In this document: in pieces, positions 7,597 to 15,847 of the stretch
Layout: each line of letters begins with the position of its first letter
How positions within the stretch are numbered: position 1 is the first letter of the stretch
Source: an uncultured beta proteobacterium
GTDB lineage: Bacteria > Pseudomonadota > Gammaproteobacteria > Burkholderiales > Burkholderiaceae_C
NCBI GenBank assembly: GCA_903832285.1
Contig: CAILAY010000050.1
Location: 62,001-126,000, forward strand
Length of the DNA: 64,000 nt
Direction: 5' to 3'
Notes under the pieces: generated by a model
The model's input: only the letters and a program-made list of their open reading frames with translations
Database searches by the model: none
Told to the model about the DNA's origin: nothing
Program-made: the position numbers and the translations under genes

Positions 7597-9374
7597 GTTC
7601 GCAGTCGATTCACTATCGGGTCGAGCCTGCGGACCTGAACGCGCACCTGTTCCGGGTCACGCTCAGCATCGCACAACCTGCGCCTGAGCAAACCGTATCG
7701 CTGCCGGTGTGGATTCCGGGCAGTTATCTCGTGCGCGAGTTCTCCAAGAACCTGCAACAGCTCACGGCGCGGCAGGGACGCAAGAAACTGCCACTGGAGC
7801 AACTGGACAAGAACAGCTGGTGCGTTCGAGCCAACCCGGCAAAGATGCTGGAGTTGAGCTACGAGGTCTATGCGCTGGACAACTCGGTGCGCACCGCTTG
7901 GCTGGATGCCGATCGGGGTTTTTTTAATGGCACCAGTCTGTGCTTGCGCGTGCACGGTCAGGAGGACGTCGCGCACGAACTGGAATTGGTCCCAACGCCC
8001 AGCACCCTGCGCTGGTGTGTCGCCACCGGCCTGCGCGCTGTGGCCGGTAGCAAGACCGGTTGGGGCCGTTACCTGGCAGCGGACTATGACGAACTGGTGG
8101 ATTGCCCGGTGGAGATGGGTGCGTTCTGGAGTGGCAACTTCACAGCCTGCGGCATCGCACACCGCTTTGTGCTGGCAGGCGCCAGTGCTTCGTTTGACGG
8201 CGCCAGGCTGCTCTCCGATGTGAAGAGGATCTGCGAAGCCGAAATCCGCTTCTGGCACGGCATCGGCCGTGGCGCCGGCGCCCAAGCGCCGCAGCGCAAT
8301 TACCTGTTCATGCTGAACGCCGTGGACGATGGCTATGGCGGTCTGGAACACCGCAATTCCACGGCGCTGATTTGTCAGCGCCGCGACCTGCCGCGCCTGG
8401 GAATTGGGCAACAAAGCGAGGGCTATGGCACGCTGCTGGGGCTCATCAGCCACGAGTACTTCCACACCTGGAACGTGAAGCGGCTGCGACCCGCGGATTT
8501 CACGCGCTATCACTACGATGGCGAGCAATACACGCAACTGTTGTGGTTCTTTGAAGGTTTCACCAGTTACTACGACGACCTGCTATTGCACCGGGCCGGA
8601 CTACTGGACGATGCCGGTTACTTGAAGCTGCTGGGCAAGACCATCAATCAGGTGCTGCAAACGCCGGGCAGGGAAATTCAGAGCCTGGCGCAGTCCAGCA
8701 TGGACGCCTGGGTCAAGTACTACCGGCAGGATGAGAACACGCCCAACGCCACGGTGAGCTACTACACCAAGGGCGCGCTGGTTGCGCTGTGCCTGGACCT
8801 GACGCTGCGTGCCGAGGGTCGCTGCGATCTGGATCAGGTGATGCGCGCCCTGTGGCAGCGCTGCCAGGGCGGACCGATGACGGAACAGGATTTTTCCCAG
8901 GTGTTGTTGGCGCTCGGTGGTCGATCTTTTGCGACCGAAATCTCGGCCTGGATCCATGGCAAGGACGAGCTTCCGCTGCAGCGTCTGCTGCCGCGCTTTG
9001 GCGTCGCCATGCAACAAGACCCAGCCACACTGGCGCAGCAATTGGGATTGCGCGTGAGCGAAACGCAGGGCATACAGATCAAGAACGTGCTGCGCGCAGG
9101 GCTGGCTGAACAGGCCGGTTTCGCGGCAGGTGACGAATGGTTGGGGATCGAGGTGGCCGCATCGCAGGCCTGGCGCCTGCACAAGCTGGACGACGTCGCA
9201 CTGTATGCCGGGCTTGCCGCTGAAGTGGTGGCGCTGGTCGCGCGCGACAAACGTTTACTGCGATTGAATTTGACGCTGCCCAAACCCTCCACCGCGACCG
9301 TCTGGCGTTTGACCGTAGCGGACGCGCGCACGCTAGGCAAATGGCTGGAAGTCAAAAGTCCCCCGGGCCACTGA
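7593..9374 (+). CDS. M61-family metallopeptidase with PDZ domain
   Basis: A 593-aa protein of the glycyl-aminopeptidase (M61) family. The zinc-binding motif HEYFH lies at residues 287-291 (SHEYFHTWNVKRLRP) and the third ligand is probably the glutamate of FFEGFTSYY near residue 321. The N-terminal 170 residues form the beta-rich M61 N domain, and the last 120 residues form a PDZ-like domain (GIQIKNVLRAGLAEQAGFAAGD). The start codon is TTG at 7593, overlapping the dsbC stop; no ATG fits the conserved N-terminus better. No signal peptide is seen, so it is probably cytoplasmic. The next gene starts 34 bases before its stop. Confidence 0.87.
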   Translation: MSSQSIHYRVEPADLNAHLFRVTLSIAQPAPEQTVSLPVWIPGSYLVREFSKNLQQLTARQGRKKLPLEQLDKNSWCVRANPAKMLELSYEVYALDNSVRTAWLDADRGFFNGTSLCLRVHGQEDVAHELELVPTPSTLRWCVATGLRAVAGSKTGWGRYLAADYDELVDCPVEMGAFWSGNFTACGIAHRFVLAGASASFDGARLLSDVKRICEAEIRFWHGIGRGAGAQAPQRNYLFMLNAVDDGYGGLEHRNSTALICQRRDLPRLGIGQQSEGYGTLLGLISHEYFHTWNVKRLRPADFTRYHYDGEQYTQLLWFFEGFTSYYDDLLLHRAGLLDDAGYLKLLGKTINQVLQTPGREIQSLAQSSMDAWVKYYRQDENTPNATVSYYTKGALVALCLDLTLRAEGRCDLDQVMRALWQRCQGGPMTEQDFSQVLLALGGRSFATEISAWIHGKDELPLQRLLPRFGVAMQQDPATLAQQLGLRVSETQGIQIKNVLRAGLAEQAGFAAGDEWLGIEVAASQAWRLHKLDDVALYAGLAAEVVALVARDKRLLRLNLTLPKPSTATVWRLTVADARTLGKWLEVKSPPGH

Positions 9375-10411
9375 TTGCTGTCTTGACGCTGGCGGTGCTG
9401 CTGTTGCACTGGGCGGCGCTGGCCTGGCTTTCGAGCCCGTGGTTTGAACCCTCGGTGTTGCGTCCCTTGGCGGCGCCGTTGTTCACGCGCACACTGACCC
9501 CGGTGTTTATCGTTGCTGCACCGAAGCAGGCCACGTCTGCTCTGCGCAAACTGCGGCGCAGTCGGGCCACGCAGGAACCGGTCGCCGAATTACCGCCCAT
9601 TGAACCCGTGGCGCAATTGCCCGAACCGATGGCCGCGCCGGCGCCGGATGTCGCGACTGAAGTGATCGTCCCCGATCCAACGCAAGTCGAGGTTGCATCC
9701 GATCCGGTGCCAGTCGAAACTGGGGATACATGGCCCGCGGATACGCGCCTGAGCTACAAGGCGGGTGGTTTTTTCCGCGGTCGTTTGCTGGGCGATGCCC
9801 AAGTGCAGTGGCAGCGCGACGGCGAGCGCTATCAGGTGCAACTGGCGGTGAGCTTTGGTTGGTTCGCACATCTGAACATGACGAGCCAGGGTCGGGTGAC
9901 GCCGACACAACTCCTGCCCGAAGTGTTTGAAGAAGAAACCACCACGGCGCGACGCCACCTGCGCTTCACGCCGCAGGAACTGGTGTTCATGAATGGCAGC
10001 CATCTACCCCGGCCACAGGGTGCGCAGGACTCGGCCAGCCAATTCGTCGCGCTGTCGCACCAGTTTGCTACGGCCCTCACACCTCCGGCCGTGGGGCAGA
10101 TTGTGCAGTTCTGGTTGGCGCGGCCCGGTGGCGTCGACCTCTGGACCTATGACGTGGTCGACCTCGAATCGTTGGAAACCCCACGGCTCGGCACGGTGCA
10201 AGCGTTCCACCTCAAGCCCCGGCCTCTGGCCAACCCTCGCGGGCCGATCACGGCGGAAATGTGGTTTGCACCGGCACTGCAATACCTGCCGGTGCGCATC
10301 AAGGTCTCGCTCAGCGACGAAGCCTGGGTCGATCTGGTGGTCGACAAGATCGAGCAATCTGTGGCGCCACCGGCTGGTGCGAGCGCGCCAGCTCGGCCCG
10401 CTACCGAATGA
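9341..10411 (+). CDS. DUF3108-domain protein, membrane-anchored
   Basis: A 356-aa protein of unknown function. An N-terminal hydrophobic segment (about residues 10-32) anchors or exports it. A proline- and alanine-rich linker (about 70-130) follows, and residues 130-340 resemble the DUF3108 beta-barrel-like domain (DTRLSYKAGGFFRGRLLGDA, then LTPPAVGQIVQFWLARPGG). The ATG at 9341 lies inside the M61 gene, giving a 34-base overlap, so the two are coupled. Its 3' end overlaps the convergent gltK gene by 11 bases. A periplasmic envelope role is likely, but nothing more specific can be supported. Confidence 0.75.
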   Translation: MAGSQKSPGPLIAVLTLAVLLLHWAALAWLSSPWFEPSVLRPLAAPLFTRTLTPVFIVAAPKQATSALRKLRRSRATQEPVAELPPIEPVAQLPEPMAAPAPDVATEVIVPDPTQVEVASDPVPVETGDTWPADTRLSYKAGGFFRGRLLGDAQVQWQRDGERYQVQLAVSFGWFAHLNMTSQGRVTPTQLLPEVFEEETTTARRHLRFTPQELVFMNGSHLPRPQGAQDSASQFVALSHQFATALTPPAVGQIVQFWLARPGGVDLWTYDVVDLESLETPRLGTVQAFHLKPRPLANPRGPITAEMWFAPALQYLPVRIKVSLSDEAWVDLVVDKIEQSVAPPAGASAPARPATE

Positions 10412-11069
10412 TGGCGATCTTCTTTTGCAGTTGACGCACCAGCATCGACATGCTGAAGCAGATCACGAAATAGACCACCGCCGCCGCCAGTGTGGTTTCG
10501 ACCGGTCGGTTGAAGTTCTTGCCAGCGACTTCGAAGCCTTTAAGCAGATCGTAGGCACCGATGGCGTACACCAGGGACGTGTCCTGGAACAGCACGATGG
10601 TCTGCGTCAACAGCACCGGCAGCATGTTGCGAAAAGCCTGCGGCAGTACCACGAATTGCATGACTTGGCCATAGGTCATGCCCATGGCGTAACCCGCGTT
10701 CACCTGGCCTTTGGGAACCGACTGGATGCCGGCCCGCATGATCTCGGCGTAGTAGGCGGCCTCGAACACGGTGAAGGTGATGATGGCCGACACCTCGGCG
10801 CCCGTGTGCCAACCGGTGATCAGGGGGATCAACAAAAAGAACCACAGGATCACCATCACCAGGGGGATGGAGCGCAGTGTGTTCACATAGGCCGCAGCCG
10901 GACCCACCAGCCACTTCTTCCCCGAAAGACGCATCAGCGCCAGCACCGTGCCCAGTGCAATGCCGCCGCTCATCGCAATCAGCGTGAGCTGCACCGAAAA
11001 CGCCATGCCTTTGAGGACCAGGTTGGTGACAACGGCCCAGGTGAAGAAAGAAAAATCGAGTTCCATCAC
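10401..11069 (-). CDS. gltK: Glutamate/aspartate-type ABC transporter permease (GltK-like)
   Basis: A 222-aa inner-membrane permease of the polar amino-acid (HAAT) ABC importer family, with about five transmembrane segments and the permease EAA loop (EIMRAGIQSVPKGQVNAGYA) that docks to the ATPase. It overlaps the stop of gltJ by four bases (ATGA), so the two permeases are made together and form a heterodimer. The series gltI-gltJ-gltK ends here: the ATPase gene gltL normally found next is missing, and the next gene is convergent. Amino-acid specificity is inferred from the similarity of the binding protein. Confidence 0.88.
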   Translation of the reverse strand: MMELDFSFFTWAVVTNLVLKGMAFSVQLTLIAMSGGIALGTVLALMRLSGKKWLVGPAAAYVNTLRSIPLVMVILWFFLLIPLITGWHTGAEVSAIITFTVFEAAYYAEIMRAGIQSVPKGQVNAGYAMGMTYGQVMQFVVLPQAFRNMLPVLLTQTIVLFQDTSLVYAIGAYDLLKGFEVAGKNFNRPVETTLAAAVVYFVICFSMSMLVRQLQKKIAIIR

Positions 11070-11770
11070 TTCCCGTCCAGCAGCATGCCCGGCACCTGCA
11101 CCCGTTCTTCAATCCACAACGCGACGCGGTTCACGGCGAAGGCCGAGATGAAATACAGGCCCGTCACCGCCAGATAGATCTCCACGCTGCGTGCGGTTTC
11201 TTCGCCTGCCTGCATCGCGAACATGATGAGTTCGGCGACGCTTACCGCAAACGCGACGGACGAGTTCTTGACGATGTTCATGGCCTCGCTCGTGAGCGGC
11301 GGTATGACGATGCGAAACGCCATGGGAAGGAGCACGTAGCGGTAGGTCTGAGCTAGCGTCAGGCCCACTGCCAGACCGGCGTGCCGCTGGCCTTTGGGCA
11401 GTGCCTGGATGCCGGCCTTGATCTGCTCTGAAATGCGCGACGATGTGAAGCAGCCCAGGGCAAACACCACCAGCACGAAGCTGGGCAACTGGCGCAGGCT
11501 GGTGAACATCGACGGAATGACGTGGTACCAGAGGAACACCTGGACCAGCAGCGGGATATTGCGAAACAGTTCGGTCCAGGCATTGCCCATGAACACCAGC
11601 GGGCGGCTTGGCGTGGTGCGCAGGATGCCCATGAGCGTGCCCACGAGCAGCGCCAGCACCAGCGAACACAGGGACACCGACAGCGTCCATCCCCAGGCCG
11701 ACATGAGCCAGCGCAGATAGGTCTGGCCGCCTCCTGTCTCCTGCAGAAAAACCTGCCATTCCCAATGCAC
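11066..11770 (-). CDS. gltJ: Glutamate/aspartate-type ABC transporter permease (GltJ-like)
   Basis: A 234-aa HAAT-family permease partnering GltK. It starts MHWEWQVFLQ, typical of GltJ, and has about five membrane helices. The EAA loop ISEQIKAGIQALPKGQRHAG lies near residues 130-150. The gene starts 13 bases after the gltI stop and runs into gltK with an ATGA overlap. Together with GltI it forms the transmembrane path for glutamate or aspartate. Confidence 0.88.
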   Translation of the reverse strand: MHWEWQVFLQETGGGQTYLRWLMSAWGWTLSVSLCSLVLALLVGTLMGILRTTPSRPLVFMGNAWTELFRNIPLLVQVFLWYHVIPSMFTSLRQLPSFVLVVFALGCFTSSRISEQIKAGIQALPKGQRHAGLAVGLTLAQTYRYVLLPMAFRIVIPPLTSEAMNIVKNSSVAFAVSVAELIMFAMQAGEETARSVEIYLAVTGLYFISAFAVNRVALWIEERVQVPGMLLDGK

Positions 11771-11783
11771 GGTCAGGTCCGGA

Positions 11784-12674
11784 TCATGTCGCCGGCTTGT
11801 CTGACAACGCCTTCATGTTGTCCAGCAATTCCTTGCTCATGGGCGCGTTCAGGTTGATGCCCTTGGGCGGGATCGGTGACTGGAACCACTTCTTGTAGAG
11901 CTTGTCGAAGTCGCCGCTCCTGATAAGCGCGGCCAGGGTGTCGTCCACCAGCTTCTTGAAGGCGGGGTCGTCGCGACGCAGCATGATGGCGTAGGGCTCG
12001 ACCTGGATCGCCTCGCCTACTACGGCAAAATCGGCGGGGTTGGCCGAGCTAGCCTTCAGGCCATACAGCAGGATGTCGTCCATCGCGAATGCAAGTGCGC
12101 GCCCGGTCTGCACCAGCAGCGCCGAATCCGTATGGTCCTTTGCGCCAACCAGATCGATGCCCAGCTTCTTTTCTTCGTTCAGATTGCGGATGATCTTGTA
12201 GTTGGTGGTGCCGGTGGTCGACACCACGGTCTTGCCCTTGAGGTCGTCCAGCGACTTCACGCCGGAGTTCGACTTCACCAGGAAACGCGTTCCGGTGTAG
12301 AAGTAGTTGGTGGCGAAAGCCACCTGCTTGGCACGCTCCGAGTTGTTGGTGGTGGAGCCGCATTCGATGTCGATGGTGCCGTTCATCAGCAGTGGAATGC
12401 GGTTCGCCGACGTCACGGCCTGGGTCTGAACCTTCAGGTCGGCGTGACCGGTGGCCTTCTTCACCGCGTCCACGATCCTGCCGCAGATCTCCCAGCCAAA
12501 ACCCACAGGCTGTGCCTTGTCGTCCAGGTAGGAGAAGGGGATTGACGCCTCCCGGTAGGCCACGGTGATGGCACCGCTGGCCTTGACCTTGTCCAGCGTC
12601 GTGGGCGTCTGTGCCAGCGCCAGGGTCGAGGAGAACGCCATCAGGGCCGCAAATGTGAGATGTGGGGTACGCAT
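11784..12674 (-). CDS. gltI: Periplasmic glutamate/aspartate-binding protein
   Basis: A 296-aa solute-binding protein (family 3). The signal peptide (MRTPHLTFAALMAFSSTLALAQ) is cleaved after the ALA motif. The ligand-binding fold shows ITVAYREASIPFSYLD near the start and the family-3 signature region GFGWEICGRIVDAVK. The start at 12674 is chosen because AAGGAAAG lies just upstream and the signal peptide begins there; the frame runs 23 codons further upstream without signal character. It heads the gltIJK operon and would capture glutamate or aspartate in the periplasm. Confidence 0.9.
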   Translation of the reverse strand: MRTPHLTFAALMAFSSTLALAQTPTTLDKVKASGAITVAYREASIPFSYLDDKAQPVGFGWEICGRIVDAVKKATGHADLKVQTQAVTSANRIPLLMNGTIDIECGSTTNNSERAKQVAFATNYFYTGTRFLVKSNSGVKSLDDLKGKTVVSTTGTTNYKIIRNLNEEKKLGIDLVGAKDHTDSALLVQTGRALAFAMDDILLYGLKASSANPADFAVVGEAIQVEPYAIMLRRDDPAFKKLVDDTLAALIRSGDFDKLYKKWFQSPIPPKGINLNAPMSKELLDNMKALSDKPAT

Positions 12675-12752
12675 GCTTCTTTCCTTTGTGAAGAGTCTGT
12701 GGCCGTGCCAGCCGTGGGTTGATCCAGGCTGATTATGTTGCAACTGGCCGAC

Positions 12753-13733
12753 TCACCCCAATAGTGTCACGGCGAGCGAGAACGTCACGAACGCCGCTGC
12801 CGTCGACAGCAGGATGATGCGGGCGATGCGCCCGGTATCCGCGCCAAAGCGCTCGGCCAGCATTGACACGTTGCTGGCGCTGGGAAGCGCGGCCACGAGC
12901 ACCAGCACCTTCAACGCGAATCGGTCCAGGGGCAATCCCAGACGGATCGCGGTCGCGCCCACGAGCAGCATCAGCAGAGGGTGCACCAGCAGCTTGATGA
13001 ACGCGACGGGAACATAGTCGCGCATGTGGATCGGTGGATGCTTGCCGCGCGCCGCCATGATCTGCGATCGCGCCAGCACGGCGCCGATGGTGAACAGCGC
13101 CACCGGTGATGCAGAGTCCGCCAGAAGGTCCAGGGTTTTGGTCAGCGGCACCGGCAACTCCAGGGTGAACGCGGACACCGCCGCGCCCAGCAAAATGGCC
13201 CAGGGCAGGGGATTCATCAGCACGGCCCTGAAGGCATTCCGGAGCGCCAGTCGAACCGATGGGCCGGTGTCGGGGGCGTCACCCGCGTCGTGCAGGCGTG
13301 ACAGGGCGATGCACAGGGACGACGTGACGACCATGTCCACGCAGATCGTGAAAATGGTGGGGCCGGCCGCGCGCGTGCCCAGCAGCAGCACCAACAATGG
13401 CACGCCCATGAAACCGGTATTCGGGAAGGCGGCCACGAGTGCGCCGAAAGCGGCGTCGTTCCAGCCGAGGCGCTGGTTGCGGCTGACGCTCACCGTCAGC
13501 GCCACCACCGCCAGCGAACACAGCACATAGGTCACAAACACCGCGGGGTCGAACAACTGGGCGATGGGCGTGGTTGCGCCAAAGCGATACAGCATGCAGG
13601 GCAGGGCGAAGAACAGCACAAAGCCGTTCAGTCCCGATACAGCCTCCAGTGGCAGCATGCCACGCCGTGCTGCCACATAGCCCGCGAGCACCAGGGCGAA
13701 GAAAGGGAAAGTGACGAGGAGGATTTGCAGCAC
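12753..13733 (-). CDS. AEC-family (auxin efflux carrier-type) transporter
   Basis: An integral membrane protein of about 326 aa with ten or so hydrophobic segments split into two five-helix halves, as in the auxin efflux carrier/malonate-type permease family. Bacterial members move small organic acids or similar solutes; the substrate here is unknown. An ATG at 13772 would overlap the divergent neighbour and adds unconvincing residues (GGHGRLKQNR), so I prefer the GTG at 13733 (VLQILLVTFPFFALVLAG). It ends 78 bases upstream of the gltI start and runs in the same direction, so read-through into gltIJK is possible. Confidence 0.8.
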   Translation of the reverse strand: MLQILLVTFPFFALVLAGYVAARRGMLPLEAVSGLNGFVLFFALPCMLYRFGATTPIAQLFDPAVFVTYVLCSLAVVALTVSVSRNQRLGWNDAAFGALVAAFPNTGFMGVPLLVLLLGTRAAGPTIFTICVDMVVTSSLCIALSRLHDAGDAPDTGPSVRLALRNAFRAVLMNPLPWAILLGAAVSAFTLELPVPLTKTLDLLADSASPVALFTIGAVLARSQIMAARGKHPPIHMRDYVPVAFIKLLVHPLLMLLVGATAIRLGLPLDRFALKVLVLVAALPSASNVSMLAERFGADTGRIARIILLSTAAAFVTFSLAVTLLG

Positions 13734-13757
13734 CGGTCTATTTTGCTTTAATCGGCC

Positions 13758-15575
13758 ATGACCTCCAGCCAAATCATCGTTCTCGCCACGCCGGTGTTCC
13801 TGCTATTGATCGCGGTCGAATATGCGTGGGGGCGGCGCATGGGGCGCAACCACTATCGGCTCGATGACGCCATCAACAGCATCAGCCTTGGCATGCTGAG
13901 CCAGATCAGCGCACTCTTCACGCGCTTGCTGCGGGTGGGGATTTACACCGCGGTATTTGCGTCGATAGCGATCTGGCCGCACGCAGAGTTCTGGAGCACC
14001 TGGACCGGCTGGTTTGCAGCGCTGGTGTTCTACGACTTTTGCTACTACTGGCAACACCGATTGAGCCATGAAAGCGCCGTGCTTTGGGCTTCGCACGTGG
14101 TGCATCATCAGAGCCAGGAATTCAATCTTTCCACGGCGCTGCGGCAAACCAGCAGTGGTGTGTTTCTGGGTTGGATCTTTTACCTGCCGATGGCGCTGGC
14201 AGGCGTGCCGCCCCTTGTGATGGGTGTGGTGGCACTGGTGGATCTGCTCTACCAGTACTGGGTGCACACCGAGCAGATCGGCCGCCTGGGCTGGTTCGAC
14301 CGCTGGTTCTGCAGCCCGTCGAACCACCGCGTGCACCATGCCGTGAACGACCGCTACCTGGACAAGAACTACGGCGGCATCCTGATTGTCTGGGATCGAA
14401 TCTTTGGCAGCTTTCGTGACGAAGACGCGAGCGAGCCCTGCATTTATGGCACGCGCAGCGCGCTCAACAGTTGGGACCCGCTTTGGTCCAACGCCGAGGT
14501 GTATTGGACGCTGGCGCAGGATTCATGGCGCACGGCACACTGGTCTGACAAGTTGCGCGTGTGGTTCAAGGCACCCGGCTGGCATCCGGCCGATCTGGCT
14601 GCGCACTTCCCCAAACCTGCATTCGACATCGCGCAGGTGCAGACTTTTCATCCGCCCATGGGCCGATCGGTGCAAGCATTTTCCGTGCTGCAGTTCACTG
14701 CCTTGATCGTCGGCGTGAGCGCACTGCTGTGGTATGCGCAGGAGCTACCGCTGCCGCTGGCTGGCGTGTGGTTCTCAGCGCTGATGGCCGCCCTGTGGGC
14801 GCTGGGCGCGCTGATGCAGGGAAGGATCTCGGTGGCCGAGACGCTGCTGCTGGAATCCGCCGCGATCGCGACCGCTGCCAGTTCAGCCGACCTGATGCAA
14901 CTGCATTTCATCTTCAAACCGTTGACGATGCTGATTGCTATCTTCATGGTGGCGTCATGCAAGGGCTTCGCAGTGACTGCCGAGGTTGCTGGGTCTGCAG
15001 GCGCGACGTCAACCGGAAAAGTCTGGCTGCTGGCGGCGCTCGCGGGCTCTCTGGCAGGTGATGTGTTCCTGATGTTTGAGGGCTTCTTCATCCCCGGACT
15101 GGTGTCGTTCCTGCTGGCGCACGTCGCTTATATCTTGCTGCTGCGTCGGGGTGTGCCGTGGTTCCCAAGCCGTGCCGCACTGGCCGCCACGCTCGGCGTC
15201 GGCGCCGCCATGTACGCCTTCCTCTGGTTCGGCGGTTTGCCCGCAGGATTGCGCATTCCCGTGGCCGCCTATGTGAGCGTGATCGCGCTCATGGTGGCGC
15301 AGGCGATCGGACGAGCCAGCACGCTGCGCAGCACGGCGTCGTGGCTGGTTGCCGCCGGCGCAGCGCTTTTCATGGTGAGTGATTCGCTGCTGGCCACCAA
15401 CAAGTTTGTGCAGCCCTTGCCCATGGCGCAGTTCTGGGTGCTGGGCAGCTATTACGCCGCGCAACTGTTGATCGTGGGCGGTTGGCTGCGTGGGTTCGAC
15501 TCTGGTGCAAGCAACGCGGCCGATGGAGATGTGCTGCTTCCGCGCGAAACGCTCCATGATTCTGTGCAAGTGTGA
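13758..15575 (+). CDS. Fusion: sterol desaturase/alkylglycerol monooxygenase-like + YhhN (lysoplasmalogenase-like)
   Basis: A 605-aa membrane protein joining two enzyme families. Residues 1-290 form a fatty-acid hydroxylase/sterol desaturase domain with the full di-iron histidine set: H100-x3-H104, H113-x2-HH (116-117), H170, and H190-x2-HH (193-194) in NHRVHHAVNDRYLDKNYG. Residues 310-580 form eight or so helices with YhhN/TMEM86 hallmarks (LAGDVFLMF near 432-440, H455, and MVSDSLLATNKF at 539-550). Eukaryotic relatives are alkylglycerol monooxygenase and lysoplasmalogenase, both ether-lipid-cleaving. The combination suggests ether-lipid or lysolipid breakdown in the inner membrane; the substrate is inferred, not shown. 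It is divergent from the AEC gene and has no operon partner. Confidence 0.8.
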   Translation: MTSSQIIVLATPVFLLLIAVEYAWGRRMGRNHYRLDDAINSISLGMLSQISALFTRLLRVGIYTAVFASIAIWPHAEFWSTWTGWFAALVFYDFCYYWQHRLSHESAVLWASHVVHHQSQEFNLSTALRQTSSGVFLGWIFYLPMALAGVPPLVMGVVALVDLLYQYWVHTEQIGRLGWFDRWFCSPSNHRVHHAVNDRYLDKNYGGILIVWDRIFGSFRDEDASEPCIYGTRSALNSWDPLWSNAEVYWTLAQDSWRTAHWSDKLRVWFKAPGWHPADLAAHFPKPAFDIAQVQTFHPPMGRSVQAFSVLQFTALIVGVSALLWYAQELPLPLAGVWFSALMAALWALGALMQGRISVAETLLLESAAIATAASSADLMQLHFIFKPLTMLIAIFMVASCKGFAVTAEVAGSAGATSTGKVWLLAALAGSLAGDVFLMFEGFFIPGLVSFLLAHVAYILLLRRGVPWFPSRAALAATLGVGAAMYAFLWFGGLPAGLRIPVAAYVSVIALMVAQAIGRASTLRSTASWLVAAGAALFMVSDSLLATNKFVQPLPMAQFWVLGSYYAAQLLIVGGWLRGFDSGASNAADGDVLLPRETLHDSVQV

Positions 15576-15847
15576 CGGCTGGGGTAGCTTTGTTGCCGCA
15601 AGCTGCCACACCAAGTGGCCCGGTGAATTTCGGCAATGCGGCCTGTGTGAAAACGTCCTGACCCTGTACACCGCCTGGAGGCGAGTGCCAACGCAACGTT
15701 GAGCTGATCTGCGCGCATCGCTCAACTGTTCTTTAGTGCGCCCGATGACCACTCGATGCACTGCCCAGTTGCAGCTTGGAACCGCCGGTGCCTTGCCCGG
15801 GATTTGGCGCTCTCCGCCCTGGCTTTCCAAGCGCAACGGAGTGTTGG

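Noticed and set aside
7326-8537. A 403-codon minus-strand frame opposite the dsbC/M61 region
   Set aside because: It covers the coding region of two strong genes, has no plausible start signal, and its translation resembles no family.
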